A DNA stretch of 16,237 bases from Chloroflexota bacterium (GCA_005879815.1 VBKA01000055.1:1-16237), one strand, 5' to 3'. Positions 1-8,462 are shown, numbered from the stretch's first letter. Made by a program: numbers and translations. Notes: generated from the sequence alone by a model not told the origin.

Positions 1-1617
1 AGTCAGGCGAACTACGGCGATCTCTATCAGACGGGTCCGAATATCAGCGCCGTATTCGGCCCGGACTACTGGGCGAAGGTGGGTGCCTCGCTTCCGCTCT
101 TCACGGCCGTCGGAAACCACGGTTTCGCCCGATCGGAATCCAACCTTCCGGATCTCGTCAATTGGCCGCAAGACCGTGCCGTCAGCCTGTCCGCCGGCAC
201 ATATCAGAAGCAGGCCTACTGTTGCCTCAACGGCACCAGCGCGGCCAGCTACCCCAGCGCGTGGTACGCCTTCGATGCGGGGAACACGCGTTTCTATGTG
301 CTCACAGCCGCATGGACCGACGGCAACAACGGCACGGCAACGCCCTATCAGAACGACTACGGGTACCACTGGACGGCGAGCAGTCCGGAGTACCAGTGGC
401 TCGAAAACGACCTGAGAACGCACCCTTCAGCCTTGAAGTTTGCCGTCTTTCACTATCCGATCTATTCCGATAACACAAGTGAAACATCCGATGCCTACCT
501 GCAAGGCGCAACGAGTCTCCAAGGCCTCCTCGGGCGGTATGGCGTGGACATCGCCTTCAACGGGCACGCGCACATCTACCAGCGGAATCAGCCGGATACC
601 GATGGCCTCGTAACGTATGTGACGGGCGGCGGTGGTGCGAAGCTAATGTCGGTACGGGCCTGCTCCGGCGTGGATGCGTACGGGATCGGGTGGTCGTACA
701 ACGACAACGCGGGCACCGCCTGCGGACTGGGTCTTCGCCCCGTATCGATCGACCACGTCTATCACTACCTTCTCGTCTCCGTCCGCGGCACGATTGTGAC
801 AGTGACTCCGGTCGACGAGCTAGGCCGCGCATTTGACGTGCAGACCTATGACTTTTCCAGGCCGAGCGACACGGAGCCGCCAACCGCACCCGCGAGCCTA
901 ACCGCCGTGGCCAGGAGCTCGACGCAGGTGGATCTGGCGTGGACCGGCTCGACTGACAATGTCGGTGTTACGGGATATGACATCTACCGCAATGACTCGC
1001 TCCTGAGGACGGTTGGCATAGTGTCAAGCTATTCCGACACGACGACCCAGGGGGGTCAGACATATGCGTACAAGGTCCGCGCCCGCGATCTCGCGGGCAA
1101 TCTCTCGACCTTCAGTCCCGAGGCGACCGTCAATACGCCCCCAACTGTGACAGTGACCTATCCCGCCGTTGCAGATGCCTATGTTGACCAAGCCATTCCT
1201 ATTGGAAACTTCGGGACCCTGTCGCGGATCTATGCGGACCTGTCGCCCAATCGGCAGGCCTACCTCAAGTTCACGGTTGCCGGATTGACCGGGGCGGTCG
1301 AGAAGGCAACGGTTCGTCTGTACATCGGCGATGGCAGCGCCCGGGGACCGTCTGTGAGCCTGGCGGATAACGCATGGAATGAGACCGGGATCACATGGTC
1401 GAACAAGCCCGTCCTCATAGGATCCCCGCTGGCAGATACCGGGACGGTTTCGAGCGGCGCATGGCTTGATATCGACGTGACGTCGGCCGTATCGACGAAT
1501 GTTGATTACACGTTTGCGCTTATCCCGACTTCTGCCGATGGAGTGAGTGCGTATTCGCGGGAAGCGGGCACCCCGAGCCTTCGTCCGCAGCTCATCATCA
1601 CGGTCAGGTCACCGTAG
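1..1617 (+). CDS. Secreted metallophosphoesterase with FN3 and CBM96/DNRLRE-type domains (5' end missing)
   Basis: The frame is open from base 1, so the gene begins upstream of the window; 538 residues are visible. The calcineurin-like phosphoesterase part covers about residues 1-285: the GNH motif (GNHG, 38-41), a metal-ligand His in FHYP (151) and GHAH followed by YQR (188-194). The first metal motif (GDxxD/GDN) lies upstream of the window. A fibronectin type III domain follows (about 293-379), then a DNRLRE/CBM96-like beta domain (about 383-537) recognisable from ADAYV, YLKF, NETGITWSNKP and WLDIDVTSAV. Such proteins are exported and hydrolyse phosphate esters outside the cell; the substrate is unknown. 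GNHG replaces the usual GNHD/E, which I believe is normal in this subfamily. The stop codon directly abuts the next ATG, indicating an operon with the GT39 gene. Confidence 0.87.
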   Translation, partial: SQANYGDLYQTGPNISAVFGPDYWAKVGASLPLFTAVGNHGFARSESNLPDLVNWPQDRAVSLSAGTYQKQAYCCLNGTSAASYPSAWYAFDAGNTRFYVLTAAWTDGNNGTATPYQNDYGYHWTASSPEYQWLENDLRTHPSALKFAVFHYPIYSDNTSETSDAYLQGATSLQGLLGRYGVDIAFNGHAHIYQRNQPDTDGLVTYVTGGGGAKLMSVRACSGVDAYGIGWSYNDNAGTACGLGLRPVSIDHVYHYLLVSVRGTIVTVTPVDELGRAFDVQTYDFSRPSDTEPPTAPASLTAVARSSTQVDLAWTGSTDNVGVTGYDIYRNDSLLRTVGIVSSYSDTTTQGGQTYAYKVRARDLAGNLSTFSPEATVNTPPTVTVTYPAVADAYVDQAIPIGNFGTLSRIYADLSPNRQAYLKFTVAGLTGAVEKATVRLYIGDGSARGPSVSLADNAWNETGITWSNKPVLIGSPLADTGTVSSGAWLDIDVTSAVSTNVDYTFALIPTSADGVSAYSREAGTPSLRPQLIITVRSP

Positions 1618-3552
1618 ATGAGCTCCATAAACCGCGACCGAAGCGTTTCGGCCCCGCTCACTTATCCTGCGACGCGGCGCACGATCGCTGCGGAAGGAGA
1701 CCGGGCCTCCGTCATCTCCAGATGGGCCGCCAATCCCTGGGTTTCAGCACTGGCAATCACGCTCGCTCTGTTCGGCATTGTTGCCCTCTCGGCTGCTCCC
1801 CGCCTATGGGCGTTGATGTCCTCAGGGCTGAGCGGCGACGAGGCGGTTTATACCGGGCAGGCTGCCCTCTTGGCTGGGAAGAGCGAATTCGCGCGCTACT
1901 TCGTGCTGGTATCGCGTGGGAACTCAAACTTCCTGCTTTTCCAGTACGTGCTGGCGGGGCTCTTCTCCGTCTTCGGCTTCCACGACATCATCCCGCGCCT
2001 TGCTTCGGCCCTTGCGAGCGTCGCAACCGTACTTGCCGTGTTCGAAATCGGCCGGACGCTGTACGGGAGAAGCGTCGGGCTGCTCGCTGCCTTTCTGCTA
2101 GCGATCAGTGCATATGCGATCGCCCTTGGCCGCGTAGCACTGCTCGACTCGATGCTCACCCTCCTCTTCACGCTCGCAATGCTCGCCGCAGCGAAATGGG
2201 CGCAGACGGAGCGGCGCGGATGGTTGCTTGCCTTCTCTGCGCTCGCTGCCCTTGCGGTGCAAGCGAAGGTGACCGCAATCCTCGTGATACCCATCTTCTT
2301 GCTGTACATCAGCTTTAGCGGACGCTGGCGGACAGTAGGAATCCGCGGCGCAGCCATGAGCGTCTTAGTCTTTGTACTGTTTCTGGCTCCTGCGTGGTTG
2401 CAGCTCGCATCGGATCCCCAGCGATTCCTCTCATTACTCAATGACAGCAGCCGGCGCGTGAGTCATGTGCCTGCCAACTACTACCTGGCAAAGATGATCG
2501 CGTACGAGGGGCCGCTGATGCCGGTCCTGTGGCTCGGATCATTTGCCGCGTCCTTGAGATGGGCGTGGCGCCGGGATCTTCTGCTATTGCTCTGGGTTGC
2601 GGCGGTCGTGGTCTTCTTCCAGGTCTTTCCATTGAAGGCCTTCAATTACATCCTGCCCGCGGTTCCGGCATTTGTGCTGCTCACGGCCCGAGAGTTGATG
2701 TGGTTGTGGCGACGGCTCCGGACATATCGGCCCGCCATGCGGCTCGCACCGGCGGTTGCCGTGGCGGTCGTTGCTGCACTTGGTATCCAAGCCGCAGCTC
2801 CCGTGTCTCGGACGATCGCGGCGGAGAATACTGGAGGGCTCCGCGAGGCCGGTGAATGGCTTGCACAACACGCCTCGCCTTCCGCAGGAATCATGACGAT
2901 GTCACAGGGATCGGCGCAGTACGCCCTCTCCTTCTATGCGCGACGCGACGCGTACCCATTCGGTCGCTTTCGGTTGGCTACGGTGCTCCCCGGTGGAGTC
3001 CTGGTCCAGCCGCAGATTTCGGCAAATGGCTCACCTCGCGATTGGGTCGCGTATTGGCCGCCCCGCCTCATTCAGAACCGCATCGTCAGCTACCTGGTCT
3101 ATTACGTCACCCAGCCGGACGACCCTCCTGACGATCCGCTCGTCGCGACTGAGACGCAACGCCAATTTCGACAGCTTATCGAACGTTATGGGGGTCAGCT
3201 GGTCTACACGGTCTATTCCCGCCATGAGCCGCTAGTGTGGATCTACCAGGTCGGTAAGCTTCTTCCCCGCCCTCAGCTATCCGGCACCCGGCTCCCTACA
3301 CCAAAGGGCGGGACCGCACCGACCATGCGAGTCCACGGGAGTGGGTACCTCATCGATTCGCGCATAACCGTGTATTACCATCGCAAGAAGCTGGGGACGT
3401 ATAGGGCGGACTCGGTCGGGTCATTTACTGCGAATGTGAGACTGCCTGCACCGGTCCGCTCTGCTTATCAGCTTGTCGCGATCGATGAGGCGGGAAACAG
3501 CGCGCTGGTAGTTGGCATCAGGAATATTGGGCGCAGCAGTCCGCCTGCCTAG
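1618..3552 (+). CDS. GT39-type (PMT/ArnT-like) integral membrane glycosyltransferase with C-terminal Ig-like domain
   Basis: This 644-residue protein has many hydrophobic helices between about residues 42 and 400. After the first helix comes LSGDEAVY (D74, E75), the acidic pair of GT39/ArnT enzymes in the first extracytoplasmic loop, and GRVALLDSML (R172, D177) matches the next conserved site. Family members transfer a sugar from a polyprenyl-phosphate donor to protein or lipid on the outer face of the membrane; the acceptor here is unknown. The soluble C-terminal part (about 400-644) ends in an Ig/IPT-like module (about 570-635) with LGTYRADSVGSF, nearly repeated in the propeller protein at 5860-7407. 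The ATG follows the previous stop (TAGATG) with only a weak AGG upstream, so translation is probably coupled. The next gene overlaps its 3' end by 41 bases. Confidence 0.88.
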   Translation: MSSINRDRSVSAPLTYPATRRTIAAEGDRASVISRWAANPWVSALAITLALFGIVALSAAPRLWALMSSGLSGDEAVYTGQAALLAGKSEFARYFVLVSRGNSNFLLFQYVLAGLFSVFGFHDIIPRLASALASVATVLAVFEIGRTLYGRSVGLLAAFLLAISAYAIALGRVALLDSMLTLLFTLAMLAAAKWAQTERRGWLLAFSALAALAVQAKVTAILVIPIFLLYISFSGRWRTVGIRGAAMSVLVFVLFLAPAWLQLASDPQRFLSLLNDSSRRVSHVPANYYLAKMIAYEGPLMPVLWLGSFAASLRWAWRRDLLLLLWVAAVVVFFQVFPLKAFNYILPAVPAFVLLTARELMWLWRRLRTYRPAMRLAPAVAVAVVAALGIQAAAPVSRTIAAENTGGLREAGEWLAQHASPSAGIMTMSQGSAQYALSFYARRDAYPFGRFRLATVLPGGVLVQPQISANGSPRDWVAYWPPRLIQNRIVSYLVYYVTQPDDPPDDPLVATETQRQFRQLIERYGGQLVYTVYSRHEPLVWIYQVGKLLPRPQLSGTRLPTPKGGTAPTMRVHGSGYLIDSRITVYYHRKKLGTYRADSVGSFTANVRLPAPVRSAYQLVAIDEAGNSALVVGIRNIGRSSPPA

Positions 3553-4372
3553 CCTGTGGCGACCGCGGCAACGCGGCTGGCTCACCACGGCTGTCGTGGT
3601 GGTCATCGTCCTCGGGGCCACAGTTCTGCTGTGGCAGGGATCGAGTCGCGGGATCGGTCCATTCCGCAAGGCACCGGCATGGCTCTCGGGATCCATCGCG
3701 TGTCCGAAGTTTCCGATGGAACACGTTTCAATGCCGGCGCGACTCGATGTGATAGCGCCATGTTCCACGCTGAGTGGCACGGTGCGAAGCGTCGACAGGG
3801 ATCCACACGATCTTGAGCTGATCATTTTGGTGGAGCCTGACGCGCAGTATGCCAATTTCATCGACTCAAAGATCCAGCGTTATATCATCGTCAAAGTCCC
3901 GCCCTTCGAGCAGCCTGGCGTGACTGTCCCCTTGGTGGACGAACACGCGACGTTCTATGGGTCTTGGGTGGTGAACCGCAGGGCGTCGGTGAAGGGAACC
4001 CTCGAGCTCCATCCCACGTGGGCAATCACCACCGAGCACGCGACTTCGGCAGCCACTCCCAATGCGGTATTCAGTGTGGCAATCGCATCACCGCGGGCCG
4101 TCGTGGTCGGCGCCCCATTGAAGTTCACGGTGAAGGTGAAATCACGAGCGCACCAACCATCGGAGGCCGTGTCAGAAGCGGTGATCTACGTTGAACTAAG
4201 CGGCGACGGTGGTGTAACGCGTTGGGCGGCGGAACTGAGCAACAGCTTCGGAGTTGCCACTCTGAACTTGACCTCGCTCGAGATCCCAGGGGTCTACAGG
4301 ATTTTGGTCCACGCCTCTAAGGGGCACGATTTTGGTACCGCACGCGCCTCCGTTCAGATCCAGCGGACGTGA
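3512..4372 (+). CDS. Membrane-anchored surface protein with OB-like and Ig-like domains, function unknown
   Basis: The 286-residue protein has one N-terminal membrane helix (about 23-42) after a basic stretch, so most of it should be extracytoplasmic. Residues about 75-175 match a pattern I associate with an uncharacterised OB-fold-like domain: PARLDVIAPCSTLSGTV, then an acidic strand, QYANFIDS and LELHPTWAI. Residues about 186-286 look like an Ig-like beta sandwich (PRAVVVGAPLKFTVKVKS; GVYRILVHASKG). The TTG start lies inside the GT39 gene. A second TTG at 3527 has AGGA only three bases before it, so the start is uncertain, but the reading frame up to the membrane helix is not. The overlap suggests co-translation with the glycosyltransferase; it could be a substrate or partner of that enzyme, which is inference. 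Confidence 0.72.
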   Translation: MASGILGAAVRLPSLWRPRQRGWLTTAVVVVIVLGATVLLWQGSSRGIGPFRKAPAWLSGSIACPKFPMEHVSMPARLDVIAPCSTLSGTVRSVDRDPHDLELIILVEPDAQYANFIDSKIQRYIIVKVPPFEQPGVTVPLVDEHATFYGSWVVNRRASVKGTLELHPTWAITTEHATSAATPNAVFSVAIASPRAVVVGAPLKFTVKVKSRAHQPSEAVSEAVIYVELSGDGGVTRWAAELSNSFGVATLNLTSLEIPGVYRILVHASKGHDFGTARASVQIQRT

Positions 4373-4384
4373 CGGCGCGGCTGG

Positions 4385-5677
4385 TCAATGACAGGTTCCG
4401 CCGCCGAAATCGGTGAACGTGCTACCGGCCACTGGCAGGAATGTCCACCGGTACCGGCCGGGACCAAGCGTAAGCCGCAGGACACCGAACGTCTGATCAT
4501 TTCGGACTTCGCTCGTCGGGAGTGGTGTCCGAAACGTCTCGTGGCTCGCGCCGCCCGTTCCAACGACGAACTCTCGAACTCCATGTTGCGGATCTGGATG
4601 CCCCTGCCCATCCAGAGCGGCGAAACGCTCGTAAACGTGGTCGTGGCCCACGATGAGGAGCTCGGTGCCGGCCTGGTACAGGTCCTCCCAGAGCGCCTGC
4701 ATTTCGACCATCCCGCCTTGAAGCCCCGAACTCCACCGGGGATGATGCCAGATGGCAAGGCTACACAGGGTTCGATACTTCACCATCTCGGCACGTAGCC
4801 ATCGTTCCTGCGGCGAACCTGTACTACAGCCGCCAACTTCATCGCAGTTACTGTTCAGCACGAAGACCCGCCACCCGTTGAGTGCGTATGAGTAGTACGC
4901 CTTACCGATGGGACCCGCGGCACCGCCGAAATACTCAAAGTATCCCGCGCCATTCGGGGTGACGTACTCATGGTTACCGATCGCCGGGCGCGTCCGTTCC
5001 TTGAATTGGCCCCAGGAGGGGCCATAGCAGCTTTCATACTGCCCCGCAGTCCCAGACTCATACGCGTTGTCGCCGGCTGTGAAGATCGTGCCTGGAGTGC
5101 GCGCCAAGATCGCAGCTGTGGCTTCGTCGCCGCGACTCGTGCAGGATGCGATGTCGCCGGCACCAGTGAGGAAGACATCGCCGGGAGCGGGCGTCTGTTT
5201 AGCTGTTGGCGTCGGGATAACCGGAGTCGGACCTGTAGACGGCGGAGACGGGGCCCGCACATCGAACCGCAGCTGGTCATTGCACACTTCGCCAATCAAA
5301 GGGCCGAAATCGAGCCACGCGCTACAAATGCCAAATGTGAGCGTGCCGTTACGATCGAAGAGGACACCGCGGTCATAGCCGATCCCCAGGCTTCCGGTGT
5401 CTCCCGATGCGAAGACGGTGAGCACCTTACCTGGGTGCTCCGCCCAAAACTTTCCCAACGCGCCCGCAATCAGCGCTCCATTCTTGCTCGGCACCACGAT
5501 TGTCCAAGTCTCTCCATCCGGACGGTGAGCCACTAGAGTCGGTTCGCTGAAGGTTCCAGGACACGTCCCGACCGACTCGACTGCGCGGTACGGGATTTGG
5601 CAGCGGTCCGCGGTCTGGGGCGCGGGGGAACAGGCAGTCAGCAGCAAAGCAAATGCCATGACCACGATGAGGGGCAC
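4385..5677 (-). CDS. Lipoprotein metallophosphoesterase with extra N-terminal domain
   Basis: Counting from the GTG at 5677, the 430-residue product starts with a hydrophobic stretch ending in a lipobox LLTAC (Cys16), so it should be lipid-anchored outside the membrane. Residues about 20-140 form an unrecognised Cys-containing domain, then a Pro/Thr-rich linker (about 142-166), then a complete calcineurin-like phosphoesterase: GDIAS (174-178), GDN (202-204), GNHE (234-237), WHHP (310-313) and GHDHVYER (344-351). All metal ligands are present. It is a close paralogue of the protein at 7494-8462. The frame stays open to an ATG at 5884, but that start would put some 70 basic residues before the lipobox and overlap the divergent gene. 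No clear Shine-Dalgarno sequence precedes the GTG; a CTG at 5713 would add an Arg to the signal peptide. Its 3' end lies 12 bases from the convergent gene. Confidence 0.85.
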   Translation of the reverse strand: MPLIVVMAFALLLTACSPAPQTADRCQIPYRAVESVGTCPGTFSEPTLVAHRPDGETWTIVVPSKNGALIAGALGKFWAEHPGKVLTVFASGDTGSLGIGYDRGVLFDRNGTLTFGICSAWLDFGPLIGEVCNDQLRFDVRAPSPPSTGPTPVIPTPTAKQTPAPGDVFLTGAGDIASCTSRGDEATAAILARTPGTIFTAGDNAYESGTAGQYESCYGPSWGQFKERTRPAIGNHEYVTPNGAGYFEYFGGAAGPIGKAYYSYALNGWRVFVLNSNCDEVGGCSTGSPQERWLRAEMVKYRTLCSLAIWHHPRWSSGLQGGMVEMQALWEDLYQAGTELLIVGHDHVYERFAALDGQGHPDPQHGVREFVVGTGGASHETFRTPLPTSEVRNDQTFGVLRLTLGPGRYRWTFLPVAGSTFTDFGGGTCH

Positions 5678-5859
5678 GACGAACGTCCGATTCGATGGGG
5701 ACGGTGGGATCAGAGAGCCTAGATGGCCGAAATGCCGACCTGTCCGATGGGACTTCTGACCTCTACGCGAGGCGCGCCTCTGCCCATACGATGGCAATTG
5801 GACCCGACGCGCAAAGACGGAGCTCCGGACTCGGGTTGAGACTAGGAGATCTCGCAGTC
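5678..5859. promoter_or_regulatory. Divergent intergenic region between lipoprotein MPE and propeller protein
   Basis: If the starts chosen here are right, 182 bases separate two divergent genes, enough for promoters in both directions. Open frames run through it on both strands (to 5884 on the minus strand, from 5695 on the plus strand), but neither extension encodes a sensible N-terminus. The only -10-like hexamer I see on the plus strand is TACGAT at 5787-5792, without a matching -35 box. I therefore call it a regulatory region only from its position. Confidence 0.35.
5844..5849 (+). promoter_or_regulatory. Shine-Dalgarno sequence deciding the start at 5860
   Basis: AGGAGA stands 10 bases before the GTG at 5860. 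None of the earlier in-frame candidates (5695, ATG 5791) has a comparable site, and starting here leaves a short basic leader of about 29 residues before the membrane helix. Confidence 0.6.
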
Positions 5860-7407
5860 GTGCGATACAAGACGCTCTCACCATCGCTCCGAGGTGCCGT
5901 TCGCGGACCTCGCCCCACTCAGCGTCGCGACCGCCGCATCGGCGACTGGATTGCGACCGCTATTATCGCGCTGCTCGTTCCGGCCATGGTCATACCCTTC
6001 CTCTTCGCTTCCGGACGGAGTGCTGTCCTGACAGCTCAACCCACGGAGGTCGGGTCTGGCTCCTCCACAATTATTACCGGCACTGGCCTTCCACCTCACC
6101 AGCGCGGAATGCTGGTCCTCGACGGCGACTCACTTCAGCTCGGCACCTATCGCACCGATAGCCATGGAGCCTTCACCGTTGCAATCGTCGTGCCCCGCAC
6201 TGTCGGCCTGGGACAACATCGCGTCTCCGCCAATGAAATGACCGGAGGAGGCACCACGGGCACCGGCAAGGCCAAGACAGCGGTCGTCGCTGCATCTGTC
6301 ACTATCACGGTCGTCGCCCTTGCGATACTGGCATCGCCCTCCCCGACGGCGACGACCACACCCACTTCAGGATCATCATCGACGCTCGTTCCCAGCCCGG
6401 CGTCGACAGTATCGCTGGCTCCCACCGCAACTCCGGTCGTCGCGAGCGGGACACCATCGCCGACGATTACCCCCTCGCCCGACCCTGTGACCGACCTCAT
6501 GGCCTTGATCACAGACGTCACAGCGGCAAACGCTTACCGCTACGGCCTCCGCGACAGCGCCGGCTCGTCGATGGACACGCTAAAGGTGATTCGCGACAGC
6601 GCTGGCCATTATCTCGGCGTTTATCACACACTGATTGGCGGCGCATTCCACGTGAAGCTCGCGACGTCGAGCGACCTGCTGACCTGGACATACCGTACCG
6701 ACCTCGATACGCATGCCTCGCAGCCGACGATTGCGGCGACCTCTGACGGCGGTTATCTCCTTGCCGAGGAAGCCGATAACAACGGACTCGTCGCGACCTC
6801 GGCCACTTGGCTTCGGTTCCGTCACTATGCAAGCTTCACGAGCCTCCTCGCCGCCGCACCGGACGACACGTTCAACGCGCCGCACACGCTGGTGTCAACG
6901 ACAGGCGGTGCGGAGGGAACTCCGAACATCTATTCCGCCTCGCTCAGCCCGGACTTGTCGCATTCGGTAATCGACATCGGCTTCCACTACTTCAAAGACG
7001 CATTCGTTGATCGCCAGGCACGCGGCACGCTCGTCAATTTTTCGGCCTGGAGCACGGGCGCGGAGCCTCAGATCGACAGCGCGATAACTACCCTCGGCGT
7101 TGCAGGAAACATCGGCGACCGTGACTCCACCGTATTCGATGGAGCTCGACTGAACATCCACGAGGGGCAACTGACGAGGGGTGACTGGTCGTCCTGGCGC
7201 GTATTTCTCTACAACCAAGTCACGGGGCACGCGGTCCGACTCCCCGTGCGCACGCACAAGGGAAGTGTGTCGTTCGCGAACCCCTCGTACTCGATACTCA
7301 CAGGCCCGACCGGCACCCGGGTCATAGTCGTAACCCTATTCCTCCCCGTGTCCGGCGCTGCGGCCGGTGAAGCTGGGGAGCTGCTCTACTTCCGACAACT
7401 GCCGTAG
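5860..7407 (+). CDS. Membrane-anchored protein with Ig-like domain, Pro/Thr/Ser linker and beta-propeller-like domain
   Basis: From the GTG at 5860 the product is 515 residues. A basic leader is followed by one membrane helix (about 30-50), an Ig/IPT-like module (about 57-155) with LGTYRTDSHGAF at 94-105, and a low-complexity Pro/Thr/Ser/Ala linker (about 159-211). The last 300 residues have strands and repeated motifs such as HVKLATSSDLLTW and QPTIAATSDGGYLLAEE, typical of five-bladed propellers of the GH43/GH32/sialidase-like superfamilies. I cannot place catalytic acids, so enzymatic activity is not claimed. The linker resembles O-glycosylated stalks and the GT39 enzyme nearby could modify it (inference). 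It lies between two paralogous phosphoesterase genes, 86 bases ahead of the second on the same strand. A longer frame from 5695 exists but lacks a good ribosome site. Confidence 0.78.
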   Translation: MRYKTLSPSLRGAVRGPRPTQRRDRRIGDWIATAIIALLVPAMVIPFLFASGRSAVLTAQPTEVGSGSSTIITGTGLPPHQRGMLVLDGDSLQLGTYRTDSHGAFTVAIVVPRTVGLGQHRVSANEMTGGGTTGTGKAKTAVVAASVTITVVALAILASPSPTATTTPTSGSSSTLVPSPASTVSLAPTATPVVASGTPSPTITPSPDPVTDLMALITDVTAANAYRYGLRDSAGSSMDTLKVIRDSAGHYLGVYHTLIGGAFHVKLATSSDLLTWTYRTDLDTHASQPTIAATSDGGYLLAEEADNNGLVATSATWLRFRHYASFTSLLAAAPDDTFNAPHTLVSTTGGAEGTPNIYSASLSPDLSHSVIDIGFHYFKDAFVDRQARGTLVNFSAWSTGAEPQIDSAITTLGVAGNIGDRDSTVFDGARLNIHEGQLTRGDWSSWRVFLYNQVTGHAVRLPVRTHKGSVSFANPSYSILTGPTGTRVIVVTLFLPVSGAAAGEAGELLYFRQLP

Positions 7408-7493
7408 CCTAGGACCAGGCGGCGGATCACATCGGGATCGGGTACGCTGACCTAAGCGATCTTTGCGTCGCAGCCCCGTGCCCGGAGAGTGTG

Positions 7494-8462
7494 GTGAACC
7501 GTCGTTTGGTGGTGGTCGGCCTCGGGGCGATTATCGTCTTGGGAAGTGTGCTCGCTCTTGTCGTGCTGACCAGGGCACGGACGCCGATCGGTCCACCCCA
7601 GGGTACGGCCAGCACCGGATCAGCGGTGATCGTCGCAGCGGGCGACATCGCTGACTGCGCGAGCATGGGCGATGAGCAGACGGCAGCCCTTCTCAGGGAA
7701 ATCCCGGGCACCGTGATAGCGCTCGGGGACAATGCTTACGAACGCGGCAGCCTGCGCGATTACCGCTCGTGCTACCAGCCGTCCTGGGGAAGTCAGAAAA
7801 GCCGCACCAAACCCGCGCCCGGGAACCACGACTATGAGTCCAAAAACGCAGCCCCATATTTCAGCTATTTCGGCACCGAGGCCGGGCCCCCAGGGAAGGG
7901 ATACTACGCGTATGACCTGGCGGGTTGGCGCATCTATTCCCTGAATAGCAACTGCAGCTCAATCGGTACTTGTGGCGAGGGATCGCCGGAGTACAAATGG
8001 CTCGTTGCTGACCTGAGGCTGAATCCGCGAGAGTGCGTCGCGGCGTATTGGCACCATCCGCGCTTCAGCTCTGGAAGTCACGGCAACTACGCGCGAATGC
8101 AACCAATCTGGAAGGCGCTGTACAACGCGGGTGCCGAGGTTGTCCTCGTCGGCCACGACCACGATTACGAGCGGTTTGCTCCGTTGGACGCCACCGGCAA
8201 CCCAGATGCTGGGCACGGCATTCGCGAGTTCGTGGTCGGGACGGGGGGGAAGAGCCATTACCGATTCGGTAAGTCGATCTTGGCCACCAGCCAAGTCCGG
8301 AACGACGATACTTTTGGGGTGCTGCGAGTGACCTTGCACCCCGACGCGTACGACTGGCAGTTCATGCCGGTGGCCGGTGCGAACTTTACCGACGCGGGCA
8401 CGACGCCATGCCACGCTCCACCAGTCTCTTCCTCGCACTCCGGCCTTGCGGCTCCAAGCTGA
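7494..8462 (+). CDS. Membrane-anchored metallophosphoesterase, paralogue of the lipoprotein at 4385-5677
   Basis: The 322-residue product has an uncleaved-looking N-terminal membrane helix (about 5-26) and then a complete calcineurin-like phosphoesterase domain: GDIAD (50-54), GDNAYE (78-83), GNHDY (110-114), WHHP (186-189) and GHDHDYER (220-227). It should act on phosphate esters at the outer face of the membrane; the substrate is unknown. Cysteines at CGEG, NSNC and SCY match positions in the minus-strand paralogue, suggesting shared disulphides. It lacks the extra N-terminal domain of that protein. Two GTG codons are adjacent (7491 and 7494); GGAG at 7484-7487 is six bases from the second, which I prefer. 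The upstream 86-base gap shows no convincing promoter, so it may be co-transcribed with the propeller gene. Confidence 0.88.
   Translation: MNRRLVVVGLGAIIVLGSVLALVVLTRARTPIGPPQGTASTGSAVIVAAGDIADCASMGDEQTAALLREIPGTVIALGDNAYERGSLRDYRSCYQPSWGSQKSRTKPAPGNHDYESKNAAPYFSYFGTEAGPPGKGYYAYDLAGWRIYSLNSNCSSIGTCGEGSPEYKWLVADLRLNPRECVAAYWHHPRFSSGSHGNYARMQPIWKALYNAGAEVVLVGHDHDYERFAPLDATGNPDAGHGIREFVVGTGGKSHYRFGKSILATSQVRNDDTFGVLRVTLHPDAYDWQFMPVAGANFTDAGTTPCHAPPVSSSHSGLAAPS

Noticed and set aside
4373..4384. Shared terminator between the convergent genes
   Set aside because: Only 12 bases separate the stop codons and no hairpin with a T run is visible.
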